Assembly: GCF_032271945.1 (NCBI RefSeq)
Contig: NZ_CP130319.1
Coordinates: 4,297,001-4,361,000, forward strand
Origin: Paenibacillus sp. MBLB1832
Lineage (GTDB): Bacteria; Bacillota; Bacilli; Paenibacillales; NBRC-103111
Length of the DNA stretch: 64,000 nucleotides
Reading direction: 5' to 3'
Of the stretch, positions 1 to 8,227 are shown piece after piece (position 1 is the first letter of the stretch; each line of letters opens with the position of its first letter). The position numbers were made by a program, and so were the translations under genes. The notes under the pieces are model-generated. The model had not been told where the DNA came from, did no database searches, and worked only from the letters and a program-made list of their open reading frames with translations.

Positions 1-88
1 AAGAAGCTGCCCTAGCCATAACCGTGCCCAAAATTAATGTATGTACAATCGGATGATAGGCATGTAGAAATTGACGTACACGATTCAT
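1..88 (-). CDS. MFS transporter, N-terminal fragment cut by the window edge
   Basis: Reading leftward from an ATG at 88-86, the 29 visible residues begin MNRVRQFLHAYHPIVHTLIL and continue as a hydrophobic stretch. A short basic or amphipathic lead followed at once by a membrane helix is the usual start of a major facilitator superfamily permease. An AAGGGAG ribosome binding site lies nine bases before the ATG. The rest of the gene is outside the window, so substrate and length cannot be judged. The rightward frame across 37-255 has no ribosome binding site and looks like a shadow. The 200 bases between this start and the next gene hold only the two start regions. Confidence 0.5.
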   Translation of the reverse strand, partial: MNRVRQFLHAYHPIVHTLILGTVMARAAS

Positions 89-288
89 GTGCTCGCGCTC
101 CCTTCATGGTTGAAGATGAATCAAATAATTACCAATGGTTAATAAATACACACCGAAGACTTATTATACACGAAAAAGCGAGAATGGTGTCGTTATTTTG
201 CAAACGAATGAATGCCATCATGATCACAAATCTGCCATTGGTAATGATTGGATGAACTCTTTATACTGATTGTATGGAGGTGTTTCCG

Positions 289-1179
289 ATGAAAATAGCA
301 ATCACAGGCGGCAGCGGCTTTATCGGTAAACGATTAATCGCTTATTGGTTAGAACAAGGTTACGAGCTAATTAACATTTCACGTTCCTCTGCTACCCGTA
401 TCCCAGGTGTAACAACGGTTACTTGGGATGATCTGAAGATGAAGCCCGATACCCTACAAGGGCTGCATGCCATTGTCAACTTAGCTGGCGAATCGATCAG
501 TCAGCGGTGGACAGCGGCGGCCAAATCTCGTATCATTCAGTCCCGCTTAGACGCAGCGGCTAACGTTGCCAAACTCGTTGCAAGTATGGACGTGAAGCCG
601 CGTGTCGTTGTGAATGCATCCGGGATGTCCTATTACGGAACGTCAGAAACGGACACTTTCGACGAGACTAGCCCATTCCGAAACACGGATTTCTTAGCAT
701 CCGTTGTTAAGCAGTGGGAGCATGCCGCCGATCAAATCCAAGGAACTCGCGTGGTGAAAGTTCGTGTTGGACTTGTGCTGGATAACCTCGAAGGCGCTTT
801 TCCGAAAATGGCTTTGCCTTATAAGCTTGGTGTTGGAGGTACCGTCGGCAGCGGCAGACAATGGATGTCATGGATCCATATCGATGACATGGTGCGTTTA
901 ATTGATTTCTGCGTAGATCACGATGATATTGAAGGTCCTGTCAACGCAACGGCTCCCAATCCCGTGACGAATCAACAATTTGGACGTACATTGGCGACTG
1001 TTATGAGAAGACCGAATATATTCCCAGTTCCAGCCTTCATGATGAAGCTATTGTTCGGCGAGCTCTCCGTGCTATTGTTGGAGGGTCAGAAGGTCCTGCC
1101 TCGGGTTTTACAGCAGCATGGTTTCGTATGGAAGTTCCCGCAGCTCCAAGAGGCGCTGGCCCAATTGATGAAAAAATAA
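289..1179 (+). CDS. TIGR01777-type NAD-dependent epimerase (YfhF-like)
   Basis: A 296-residue protein of the extended short-chain dehydrogenase fold. The N-terminus has the Rossmann motif ITGGSGFIGKRL, and the family landmarks NLAGESI (about residue 70), ASGMSYYG and a C-terminal domain ending in QQHGFVWKFPQLQEAL (DUF1731-like) are all present. Proteins of this family are called nucleoside-diphosphate-sugar epimerases, but the true substrate is generally unknown. The ATG at 289 is preferred over the in-frame ATG at 274 because the GGAGGTG ribosome binding site lies between them. It stands alone, 66 bases before the peroxidase gene. Confidence 0.85.
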   Translation: MKIAITGGSGFIGKRLIAYWLEQGYELINISRSSATRIPGVTTVTWDDLKMKPDTLQGLHAIVNLAGESISQRWTAAAKSRIIQSRLDAAANVAKLVASMDVKPRVVVNASGMSYYGTSETDTFDETSPFRNTDFLASVVKQWEHAADQIQGTRVVKVRVGLVLDNLEGAFPKMALPYKLGVGGTVGSGRQWMSWIHIDDMVRLIDFCVDHDDIEGPVNATAPNPVTNQQFGRTLATVMRRPNIFPVPAFMMKLLFGELSVLLLEGQKVLPRVLQQHGFVWKFPQLQEALAQLMKK

Positions 1180-1195
1180 CTTTTCTTTTCAATTA

Positions 1196-1211
1196 AAATT
1201 GTGTACAATTT
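1196..1211. promoter_or_regulatory. Inverted repeat AAATTGT-GT-ACAATTT upstream of the peroxidase gene
   Basis: Two perfect 7-base arms are separated by two bases, 35 bases before the peroxidase ATG. A TACAAT hexamer inside the repeat could be a -10 element with TTTTCT at 1181-1186 as a weak -35 at 17-base spacing. The TTGT/ACAA core resembles sites of MarR/OhrR-type peroxide sensors. The repeat is seen; the regulator is inferred. Confidence 0.35.
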
Positions 1212-1245
1212 AATTATGTCAAATACAATTAAAGGTTGTGAGCCT

Positions 1246-1740
1246 ATGAGCATTCATCAATTTCAAGTCCGCACGATCCGCGGTGAAGAGAAATCGCTTG
1301 CCGATTACAACAATCAGGTTCTGCTCATTGTCAACACGGCAACCAAATGCGGGTTTGCCCCTCAGTTTAAGGGGCTTCAAGAACTCCATGATACGTACAA
1401 AGATCAAGGCTTTAGCGTGCTTGGCTTCCCTTGCAACCAATTCAAAGATCAAGAGCCAGGCAATGACGCACAAGTGGAGCAAGCATGCCAATTAAACTTC
1501 GGTGTCAATTTCCCGCTTTTCTCCAAAATTGATGTGAATGGCGCGGATGCGCACCCGTTATACAAATATCTGAAAAGCAAAGCCCCTGGCTTATTCGGTT
1601 CAGGCATTAAATGGAATTTCACGAAATTCCTCGTCGATCAGAATGGTCAAGTCATTAAACGATTCTCACCTACGACGAAACCGCAAAAGATCGAGGCATA
1701 CGTACGCAAGCTGCTTGCCAAGACCGCTGTTCACGCATAA
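1246..1740 (+). CDS. Glutathione peroxidase family (thiol peroxidase)
   Basis: A 164-residue cytosolic peroxidase of the GPx/BsaA family, which reduces hydroperoxides; bacterial cysteine forms usually draw electrons from thioredoxin. The peroxidatic cysteine is Cys35 in NTATKCGF, the conserved Gln is Q65 in FPCNQF, a candidate resolving cysteine is Cys81, and the active-site Trp is in KWNFTKF. It is a cysteine, not selenocysteine, enzyme. The ATG at 1246 is chosen because homology starts there; the in-frame GTG at 1201 lies inside the upstream inverted repeat. The gene ends before a strong two-way terminator. Confidence 0.92.
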   Translation: MSIHQFQVRTIRGEEKSLADYNNQVLLIVNTATKCGFAPQFKGLQELHDTYKDQGFSVLGFPCNQFKDQEPGNDAQVEQACQLNFGVNFPLFSKIDVNGADAHPLYKYLKSKAPGLFGSGIKWNFTKFLVDQNGQVIKRFSPTTKPQKIEAYVRKLLAKTAVHA

Positions 1741-1772
1741 TCACAAGCCATCTCTATCGCTTAAAGAAGCAT

Positions 1773-1810
1773 AAAAGCATCCGCCACGAGGGCGGATGCT
1801 TTTATTTTTT
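1773..1810. terminator. Bidirectional terminator between converging genes
   Basis: Stem AAAAGCATCCGCC / GGCGGATGCTTTTA with a five-base loop, followed on the plus strand by TTTTTT. The right arm overlaps the stop codon of the leftward DUF1450 gene, and an A-run on the left supplies T residues for leftward transcripts. Confidence 0.85.
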
Positions 1811-2026
1811 CACATATTTCTTGGCTTTCTCAATGGCTTCATCTTCTGTTTCGCCTGTAATGTAGCGGCCGTTAATAAAAATAAATGCATACCTTTGACA
1901 TGGACCGCAATACGATTTGCAAGCGACTTTGACTTCCGTACCAGGTGCAATCACATCAATTTTGGCTAGGGCCGTTTTCACCTTCATGTGTTTGCACTTG
2001 TCACAAATGCGAATATCGTTGCGCAT
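1802..2026 (-). CDS. DUF1450 (YuzB-like) small cysteine protein
   Basis: A 74-residue protein with an N-terminal CDKC pair, a central CKSYCGPC motif and the C-terminal block FINGRYITGETEDEAIEKAK. The CxSYCGxC core followed by NGxxxxGxTxxE matches the DUF1450/YuzB family of Firmicutes, whose function is unknown. The cysteine pairs suggest metal or Fe-S binding, or a redox role; this is inference. The start codon overlaps the stop of the HesB-like gene by one base (TAATG), so the two are probably translationally coupled. Confidence 0.65.
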   Translation of the reverse strand: MRNDIRICDKCKHMKVKTALAKIDVIAPGTEVKVACKSYCGPCQRYAFIFINGRYITGETEDEAIEKAKKYVKK

Positions 2027-2328
2027 TAGTGGTCTCCGTGATTCCCCTTGCTAGGGTTAGTAATCATGAAGCCCTCTTCCGGTGTGTAGAAGTAGTCAAT
2101 ACGAACACCATCCAGCAGCGGCTCGGATTGATCAAGAAGAACGTCAATGCCTTTATCGGTGGTAACTACAACGTCATTAGGAGTTTTATCGTCAAGACCC
2201 AAACCATAGTGAGCGTGATCACCATGTTTATGCGTCACTTGAACACGAACTGATAAACCTTGGTTTTCTTCTTTATTAAGCTCCAATTGAAGTACTTTTG
2301 CTGCATTGCGAGAAATTTTGACTTTCAT
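2026..2328 (-). CDS. HesB/IscA-fold protein lacking the cluster cysteines
   Basis: A 100-residue protein that follows the A-type Fe-S carrier pattern: ISRNAAKVL near the start, YGLGLDD in the middle, then GVRIDYFY and GFMITNPSKG. In true IscA/ErpA/SufA proteins this end carries CxC, and another cysteine sits near residue 35. Here there is no cysteine at all; the tail is NHGDH and a His-rich THKHGDHAH takes the place of the central loop. It may bind a metal through histidines or have lost cluster transfer. It is the first gene of a two-gene leftward unit with the DUF1450 gene. Confidence 0.65.
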   Translation of the reverse strand: MKVKISRNAAKVLQLELNKEENQGLSVRVQVTHKHGDHAHYGLGLDDKTPNDVVVTTDKGIDVLLDQSEPLLDGVRIDYFYTPEEGFMITNPSKGNHGDH

Positions 2329-2500
2329 ATGTACACATCTCCTGAAACGATAAATTTTAATTCTATTGTAAAGAATCTACGCCATGAAATCAACCTGCTC
2401 TCAACATGTCCAAATTGTTCCCTTCTATTGCCAAAACTACGTAGGAACTTTAAAATAAGAAGCAGTATGTGCATTTGCACCTTATTATCGTTTCTTAACC

Positions 2501-2520
2501 TACTTACCTTAAGGTAAGTA
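2501..2520. promoter_or_regulatory. Perfect 20-base palindrome, candidate HxlR operator
   Basis: TACTTACCTTAAGGTAAGTA is a perfect palindrome lying 34 bases before the HxlR regulator start. HxlR-family dimers bind short inverted repeats near their own promoters, so autoregulation is likely; the leftward HesB-like gene starting at 2328 could also respond. Confidence 0.6.
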
Positions 2521-2553
2521 TGTATTTGACTTTGGATGAAAGGAAGCGGTCTT

Positions 2554-2913
2554 ATGTCTACGTTAGAAAATGAAAAAGTCGCTCCACTCAGCAATTATGT
2601 GCCTAAAATCCCCAAGGAAATTGAATGCTCTATTGAACGAACGCTGGAAGTCATCGGCGGTAAATGGGCTTTTCTCGTCCTACGCGAATTGTTTTCTGGC
2701 ACGAAGCGTTTCGGCGAACTGCAGCGTCAAATTGTTGGCATCTCCCCGAAATCGCTAACAGACATTCTTCGCCACCTTGAAGAACATGGCGTTCTGGAGC
2801 GGATGGCGTTTCCTACGGTTCCCGTAACTGTCGAGTATACGTTGACACCAAAAGGGCAGGATCTGCATCAAATTATTAAAGAAATGAAGCTTTGGTCCGC
2901 AAAATGGACATAA
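2554..2913 (+). CDS. HxlR-family winged-helix regulator
   Basis: A 119-residue DNA-binding protein. Family landmarks are CSIERTLEVIGGKWAFLVLR (helix 1 with the conserved cysteine), GTKRFGELQ, ISPKSLTDILRHLEE (recognition helix) and VEYTLTPKGQDL (wing). The cysteine near residue 28 is where YodB/HypR-type members sense quinones, aldehydes or oxidants, so redox sensing is possible. The ATG at 2554 is preferred over 2536 because AAGGAAG falls between them. It sits 35 bases ahead of the methionine aminopeptidase gene and may be cotranscribed with it. Confidence 0.9.
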   Translation: MSTLENEKVAPLSNYVPKIPKEIECSIERTLEVIGGKWAFLVLRELFSGTKRFGELQRQIVGISPKSLTDILRHLEEHGVLERMAFPTVPVTVEYTLTPKGQDLHQIIKEMKLWSAKWT

Positions 2914-2948
2914 TCATGAATTAGGGACCTTATTGAGGAGTGAACGTG

Positions 2949-3695
2949 ATGATTACTATCAAAACTAAAGAACAAATTCAAGCCATGGGTAAAGCGGGCC
3001 GCATTCTGGCGGATTGTCATAAAGAAATTGCCAAAATGATCCGCCCTGGGATCACAACATGGGAAATCGACCAATTCGTTGAAGGCTTCCTAGCTAAAAA
3101 CGGTGCAACACCTGAGCAAAAAGGGTACCACGGCTACCCCTACGCGACTTGCGCATCAGTCAATGATGTCATCTGCCACGGCTTCCCAAAGAAAGAGCCG
3201 CTAAATGACGGAGATATTGTGACGATTGATATGGTCGTTCGCATTGATGGCTGGCTGGCTGATTCAGCATGGTCCTACGCCGTAGGCAACATTTCACCAA
3301 CCGCAGAAAAGCTGTTGACCGTCACGAAAGAAGCGCTTTACAAAGGCATTGAGAAAGCGGTTGTCGGCAATCGCATCGGCGATGTCTCCCATGCGATTCA
3401 AGTATACGCGGAGTCACAAGGCTTCTCGGTCGTTAGAGACTTCATCGGTCACGGCATTGGCGCCGAGATGCATGAAGAGCCGCAAGTGCCGCATTACGGA
3501 CCAGCAGGCAAAGGGCCGCGCATTAAAGAAGGCATGGTTTTCACGATTGAACCGATGCTGAACGTCGGGAAATATCATTCCAAGGTTGACCAAGATGGAT
3601 GGACAGCAAGAACGTACGATGGAAGCCTTTCAGCCCAGTATGAGCATACAATTGCGATCACTAGTCAAGGACCGGTTATTTTGACGGAACAATAA
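2949..3695 (+). CDS. map: Methionine aminopeptidase, type I
   Basis: A 248-residue cytosolic metalloprotease that removes the initiator methionine. The five metal ligands are visible in TIDMVV (Asp), LADSAW (Asp), GHGIG (His), FTIEPM (Glu) and QYEHT (Glu); the substrate-binding His is in YHGYP. There is no N-terminal zinc extension. The ATG at 2949 follows GAGGAG by eight bases; the GTG at 2940 overlaps that site. Firmicutes normally keep one map gene in the ribosomal protein cluster, so this solitary copy is probably a second paralogue, comparable to Bacillus MapB/YflG. Confidence 0.9.
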   Translation: MITIKTKEQIQAMGKAGRILADCHKEIAKMIRPGITTWEIDQFVEGFLAKNGATPEQKGYHGYPYATCASVNDVICHGFPKKEPLNDGDIVTIDMVVRIDGWLADSAWSYAVGNISPTAEKLLTVTKEALYKGIEKAVVGNRIGDVSHAIQVYAESQGFSVVRDFIGHGIGAEMHEEPQVPHYGPAGKGPRIKEGMVFTIEPMLNVGKYHSKVDQDGWTARTYDGSLSAQYEHTIAITSQGPVILTEQ

Positions 3696-3713
3696 GATCT
3701 GGAGGAACAGGGA

Positions 3714-4826
3714 ATGCTCTCTTTTTACAAGAAATATTGGCGAACGGTTTTTGATATTGCGCTCATTGCACTTACCGTCTACTTATTCATGCTGTTATTC
3801 AGTTACCTATACGCTATCGCCACACCGATCTTTCTGGCTCTGATCATTTTCATGATGATCGAGCCTCTAGCTCGTTTCTTGCATCGAAGAGGGATGCGCA
3901 AATCGCTGGCTTCCGCCATATCGACCTTGCTCTTCGTGCTCGTTATACTTGGCGCGTTGGCAGGAGCCATCGTTATTTTCACCAGCCAGATTATGAGTTT
4001 AGTCGATAAAATCGACGATTATCAGGCCGTGTTCAACGATCAGATCATTCATCGCATCAGTGAGTTGAATAATCAATTCCAAACGCTGCCAACCGACGTT
4101 AGTGATAAAGCCAAGGAATACGCTGGGCAAATCGCAGGCAAGGCGTCTACCCTGCTTGTCGCTTTCCTTTCTGGACTGGTCGCTTCCTTGACCTCCTTCT
4201 CTACCTTCATGTTCAATTTCATCGTCGGAATCATCCTTGCCTACTTTTTAAGTATTGAAATTGAGTCATGGAAGCGGCTTGCAAGCGAGCAAACACCGAA
4301 TACGTTCAAAGCGGCATTCTTTTTCCTTAGAGAGAATGTAGTGAAAGGGATCGTTTCGTATGTCAAAGCTCAGGCCAAGCTGATTACGTTAACCTTCATC
4401 GTGATTTTCATAGCGCTGCTTGTCTTAGATGTGAATAACGCTTTCTCGATTGCATTGCTATCTGGAATCTTCGATGTGCTGCCGCTGCTCGGCGTATCCA
4501 CGTTATTCATTCCATGGATCATTTACTTGTTTATTGTCGGCAACACGACGCTCGCGATCTGGCTCAGCGCCTTATTACTGGTCGTTATTCTAGTCCGTCA
4601 AATTATGGAGCCGAAGATTACAGGTGAATCCCTTGGTGTATCCGCGTTTACAACGTTAGCGTTCATGATCGTTTCTCTGTCGTTGTTCGGCGTTGCAGGG
4701 GTCATTCTCTCCCCCGTACTGATTATTCTCATCAAAGCGCTGCACACGCAAGGGTATTTACAACGCTGGATTCGAAAACCAGAGAACGAATACACCGAAG
4801 GCACACTGCCATATACGGGTGATTAA
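3714..4826 (+). CDS. AI-2E family membrane protein (YtvI-like)
   Basis: A 370-residue integral membrane protein with about seven to eight hydrophobic segments and the C-terminal signature MEPKITGESLGVSAFTTLAF of the AI-2E exporter family. The length matches Bacillus sporulation membrane protein YtvI (about 371 residues), but the family is broad and most members have no proven substrate; export of a small molecule is the usual assumption. GGAGG lies before the ATG, and the gene starts 19 bases after map, so cotranscription is likely. Confidence 0.8.
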   Translation: MLSFYKKYWRTVFDIALIALTVYLFMLLFSYLYAIATPIFLALIIFMMIEPLARFLHRRGMRKSLASAISTLLFVLVILGALAGAIVIFTSQIMSLVDKIDDYQAVFNDQIIHRISELNNQFQTLPTDVSDKAKEYAGQIAGKASTLLVAFLSGLVASLTSFSTFMFNFIVGIILAYFLSIEIESWKRLASEQTPNTFKAAFFFLRENVVKGIVSYVKAQAKLITLTFIVIFIALLVLDVNNAFSIALLSGIFDVLPLLGVSTLFIPWIIYLFIVGNTTLAIWLSALLLVVILVRQIMEPKITGESLGVSAFTTLAFMIVSLSLFGVAGVILSPVLIILIKALHTQGYLQRWIRKPENEYTEGTLPYTGD

Positions 4827-4856
4827 CACTTACATAACCTGATTGAAATAGCGAAT

Positions 4857-4895
4857 ACCCCCGAAACTTCCTCGTGAAGCGTTGGGGGTGTTGTT
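4857..4895. terminator. Terminator-like hairpin between converging genes
   Basis: Nested stem ACCCCC...GGGGGT (4857-4889) with an inner CTTC/GAAG, then a weak TGTTGTT tract. It separates the AI-2E gene from the AraC regulator that runs toward it. Confidence 0.55.
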
Positions 4896-4904
4896 ATGTC
4901 GGGA

Positions 4905-5684
4905 TTAAACCCGAAACATGCTGCGATACACAGAGGGCGCCATCCCTACTTTTTGCGTGAAGATGCGACTTAAGTAAAAGCCATTCTCGTAACCGCATTG
5001 CGAGGCAATGACATCGAGAGTCAATGTTGTATTTTCCAAGTAATATCTGGCTCTAGTCATCCTTAAGTCACTAATAAAATCAGTGGGCGTTTGTCCAAAC
5101 GCTTTGCGAAACTGGCGTGTGAATTGTACGGGTGTTAGTCCTAATCCGCTGGCCACTTCCAGCATGGATAATTCGCCGAAGGCTTGTCCTGTCAGCAAAC
5201 TGCGTGCTCTGTTCATTTGCTCGTCTTGGATCGCTGCTGCTGCCTCAACCCTGACGTTCCGTTCCATACGAATCATGCGCAGCAGATCATTGACCAAATG
5301 CAGCTTATGCCCTGTACTCGCTTCATCCCACCCTTGTAACGTGCGCAAATAACGGTAATTCGAAGCGAGGCGTGACGTATCCGCTATACGAATTTTCCCC
5401 AACCAGTCCTCTTCCCCCTCCACACCTTCATCACGAATAAATTGGATAAAATGAAAGGTCAGCGGTTCTTTTGTTTTTCTTCGAAATACGCATCTTGGCG
5501 GACAAATGACAACGTCTCCGAACCTAGCTTCGCCTTTATCTCCCTTGATTTCATAGTCAAAACTTCCTTCTTCCACAGCAAATAAGGTCCAGCAGGCGTA
5601 TTCGTCTCGCTCGTACATAAACTCTTTTTTCTGAACCCAGTAGACGTGGGAGAGAAGTTTTATTGCTGGATCTTGATAGGTCAT
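4905..5684 (-). CDS. AraC-family regulator, module 1
   Basis: A 259-residue regulator with an N-terminal cupin-like sensor half (YACWTLFAVEEGSFDYEIKG, then ARFGDVVICPP) and a C-terminal double helix-turn-helix (MLEVASGLGLTPVQFTRQFR and LDVIASQCGYENGFYLSRIF). Cupin AraC proteins usually bind a sugar or related ligand and activate a divergent catabolic gene. The FAD-dependent oxidoreductase starts 124 bases away on the other strand. A clear paralogue is at 37034-37873 in the same arrangement. Confidence 0.9.
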   Translation of the reverse strand: MTYQDPAIKLLSHVYWVQKKEFMYERDEYACWTLFAVEEGSFDYEIKGDKGEARFGDVVICPPRCVFRRKTKEPLTFHFIQFIRDEGVEGEEDWLGKIRIADTSRLASNYRYLRTLQGWDEASTGHKLHLVNDLLRMIRMERNVRVEAAAAIQDEQMNRARSLLTGQAFGELSMLEVASGLGLTPVQFTRQFRKAFGQTPTDFISDLRMTRARYYLENTTLTLDVIASQCGYENGFYLSRIFTQKVGMAPSVYRSMFRV

Positions 5685-5738
5685 ATGTCACGTCCCTTTC
5701 ACGTGAAATAAAGTATATGACAATTGTAACCCACTGTA

Positions 5739-5748
5739 TGTTAAAAGG
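5739..5748 (+). promoter_or_regulatory. Shared word TGTTAAAAGG upstream of oxidoreductase copy 1
   Basis: The ten bases lie 60 bases before the oxidoreductase ATG. The same ten bases occur at 36921-36930, 69 bases before the second oxidoreductase, read in the gene's own direction. Both are followed within about 25 bases by ATGAAAG. A binding site for the paired AraC regulators is a fair inference. Confidence 0.4.
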
Positions 5749-5807
5749 ATATGTCCTATTTTAAAATGAAAGCAGAGACATTCTATACCTAGTGAGGTGC
5801 TCCTACT

Positions 5808-8057
5808 ATGAAGCATGAAATTGTAATTTCGGATATAACCGTCATTGGCGGCGGGCTCGCGGGTGTTTGTGCAGCCATTGCTGCCGCCCGATTAGGTCAA
5901 ACGGTGTCATTGGTCCAAAACCGACCTGTACTTGGCGGAAATGCCAGCAGTGAAATCCGTGTCTGGGTCTGCGGCGCGACCTCGCACGGTGTCCATCGCA
6001 ATGCGCGTGAAACAGGCATCATGGGCGAATTGTTCATTGAAAATCAGTATCGCAATATCGATGGCAACCCGTATATCTGGGATTTAGTCGTATTGGAAAA
6101 GGTGAAGGCAGAGCCGAATATTACGTTGTTCCTCAATACCGATGTCCATGAAGTGGACGCTTCGGGGGATGAAACGAACCGCAGTATTGAAGCAGTCACG
6201 GGGTGGATGATGGGCTCGGAGCGTCGCATTCGTTTTGAAAGCCGCGTGTTCCTCGATTGTACAGGTGATGGTTTGGTCGGCTTTCTTGCAGGCGCCAAAT
6301 TTCGAATTGGCCGTGAAGCTCAGAGCGAATTTCAGGAAGAATGGGCACCGCTCGTTCCCGATGATATCACACTTGGCAGCACTCTGCTGTTCTACACCAA
6401 AGATGCTGGACGTCCTGTAAAATATATCCCTCCTAGCTTCGCCAAAGATATTACGCAAACGTCAATCCCCATGAAACGTGTAATTCGCAGCGGCGATAAT
6501 GGATGCGCGTATTGGTGGATTGAATGGGGCGGCGAGCATGATACCGTCCATGATAATGAGCGAATTCGTGACGAGCTATCCTCGGTCATCTATGGCATTT
6601 GGGACTATATCAAAAATTCGGGCAAATTCGATAGCGCGAATTTAACGTTGGAATGGATCGGTTCGATTCCTGGTAAAAGGGAATATCGCCGTTTTGTCGG
6701 CGATTATGTGCTCAATCAGAATGATGTGATTGCACAAGAGCTCTTCGAGGACCGCGTCGCCTTCGGCGGCTGGTCGATTGATTTGCACCCGCCTCAAGGT
6801 ATGTATGCCACCGAGAAAGGCTCCAAGCACATGCATATGGACGGATCGTACCATATTCCTTTCCGTTCGCTCTATTCGACCAACGTGTCGAATATGTTGA
6901 TGGCTGGACGCAATATTAGCGCGTCCCATGTCGCTTTTGGCACGACGCGCGTCATGGCGACGTGCGCGGTCATTGGCGAGGCGGCGGGTACAGGCGCCGC
7001 GCTCTGTGCAGCGAAGGGCGTGTCGCCGCGCGAGCTGTACCAGCAGCACTTGCAGGAGCTGCAGCAGACGCTGCTGCGGCAGGATGCGTCGATCCTCGGC
7101 GTCGCGAACCGCGACGAGGGTGATCTGGTGCGCAGCGCGGCGCTAAGCGCCTCCAGCACGCTGACGCAGCTTGCACTGGAGCAGTCAGCTGGCGTATGCC
7201 CGCTGAGGGCTGCAGTCGGGCTTCTGTTGCCCGTAGATCCGCGTCTAGACGGGTTGGAGTTGCTCTTGGATGCTGAGGCCGATACGGAGCTTACGGTTGA
7301 ATTATGGCAGACAGGCAAGCCCCAGAACTATGTGCCGCAGGCGTTGGTCGCGTCCGTCACTGTGCCTGTTGGCGTGGGGGAGCAACAATGGGTGAAGTTG
7401 GGGCTGCAATGGGAACCGGAGCAAGCTCAGAACGCTTTCCTGGTGCTTAGAAGCAATCCTGTGCTGTCCGTTCATCTATCGGATCGCCCTAGAACCGGCG
7501 TGCTTTGTTTCAAGCATGATGTTTCCTCCGAGGACACTGTCGACTTCGGAGACATGCATCATACGCAGCCCGTCATCGACTGGAGTGCGAAGGACTTCTT
7601 GCGGAAGCCGATCTGCTTCCGACTTCTCTCGCCTACAGCCGCTTATGCTGCTGAGAAAGCGGCTGACGGTTACAAGCGGCCGTACGGCGGGCCGCATCTA
7701 TGGTCTTCCGCGGGGCGAGGCGTGCTAGCGGAAGAGTGGTTGGAGGCGTCGTGGTCAGCGCCTCAAGCGATCCGTACTGTGCATATTACCTTCAATGATG
7801 ACGTCAATGAAGATTTGATTAATTTGCATCATCACCGTACGGAGTTCGAGGTGATGCCTGAGCTAGTTCGAGACTACTCGGTGCAGGTTCGGGTGCTGGA
7901 TGCTTGGGTGACCGTTGCGGAAGGCAATCAAAATCATACACGGCATCATGTCCATGTGCTCGACGAGACGGTTAGGGCTGACCGTCTGCGTGTTGTTGTC
8001 ACCGCAACGAATGGATGCTCGCATGCGGAGATTGTCGAGCTCCGTTGTTATTCATAA
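5808..8057 (+). CDS. FAD-dependent oxidoreductase (PF12831 type), copy 1
   Basis: A 749-residue protein. The dinucleotide-binding motif GGGLAGVCAAIAAARLG starts at about residue 12, followed by LGGNASSEIRVWVCG and the second FAD segment VFLDCTGDGLVGFLAG. The first 430 residues are the FAD_oxidored domain; the C-terminal 320 look like beta-rich carbohydrate-binding or accessory domains (RTVHITFNDDVNEDL, DRLRVVVTATNGCSHAEIVE). There is no signal peptide. The reaction is unknown; relatives occur in glycan-use clusters. About 80 percent of the N-terminal 180 residues match the copy at 34600-36852. Base composition rises in GC around 6950-7150 with no break in the frame. Confidence 0.85.
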   Translation: MKHEIVISDITVIGGGLAGVCAAIAAARLGQTVSLVQNRPVLGGNASSEIRVWVCGATSHGVHRNARETGIMGELFIENQYRNIDGNPYIWDLVVLEKVKAEPNITLFLNTDVHEVDASGDETNRSIEAVTGWMMGSERRIRFESRVFLDCTGDGLVGFLAGAKFRIGREAQSEFQEEWAPLVPDDITLGSTLLFYTKDAGRPVKYIPPSFAKDITQTSIPMKRVIRSGDNGCAYWWIEWGGEHDTVHDNERIRDELSSVIYGIWDYIKNSGKFDSANLTLEWIGSIPGKREYRRFVGDYVLNQNDVIAQELFEDRVAFGGWSIDLHPPQGMYATEKGSKHMHMDGSYHIPFRSLYSTNVSNMLMAGRNISASHVAFGTTRVMATCAVIGEAAGTGAALCAAKGVSPRELYQQHLQELQQTLLRQDASILGVANRDEGDLVRSAALSASSTLTQLALEQSAGVCPLRAAVGLLLPVDPRLDGLELLLDAEADTELTVELWQTGKPQNYVPQALVASVTVPVGVGEQQWVKLGLQWEPEQAQNAFLVLRSNPVLSVHLSDRPRTGVLCFKHDVSSEDTVDFGDMHHTQPVIDWSAKDFLRKPICFRLLSPTAAYAAEKAADGYKRPYGGPHLWSSAGRGVLAEEWLEASWSAPQAIRTVHITFNDDVNEDLINLHHHRTEFEVMPELVRDYSVQVRVLDAWVTVAEGNQNHTRHHVHVLDETVRADRLRVVVTATNGCSHAEIVELRCYS

Positions 8058-8064
8058 GATCGAT

Positions 8065-8110
8065 AAAGAACCGATTCTACCTCCTACACAGGGGTAAAAT
8101 CGGTTCTTTT
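8065..8110 (+). terminator. Rho-independent terminator after oxidoreductase copy 1
   Basis: Stem AAAGAACCGATT / AATCGGTTCTTT with a loop of about 20 bases that itself can pair (TACC/GGTA), ending in TTTT. Confidence 0.75.
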
Positions 8111-8227
8111 GGTACATACTGAGAAAGAGAGAAAAAGGCGAATTTTCTACGCTTCTACGCCCTGGGGCCTACTCAAAAATCTAGGACAAGCCGCTCCAAA
8201 TAGTTGGAAAATAGGCATGAATTCCCC

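Noticed and set aside
37..255. 72-codon rightward frame at the left end
   Set aside because: No ribosome binding site, odd composition, and a better leftward MFS start lies in the same bases.
2325..2594. 89-codon leftward frame over the HxlR promoter
   Set aside because: It crosses the palindrome and the regulator start; no initiation signal.
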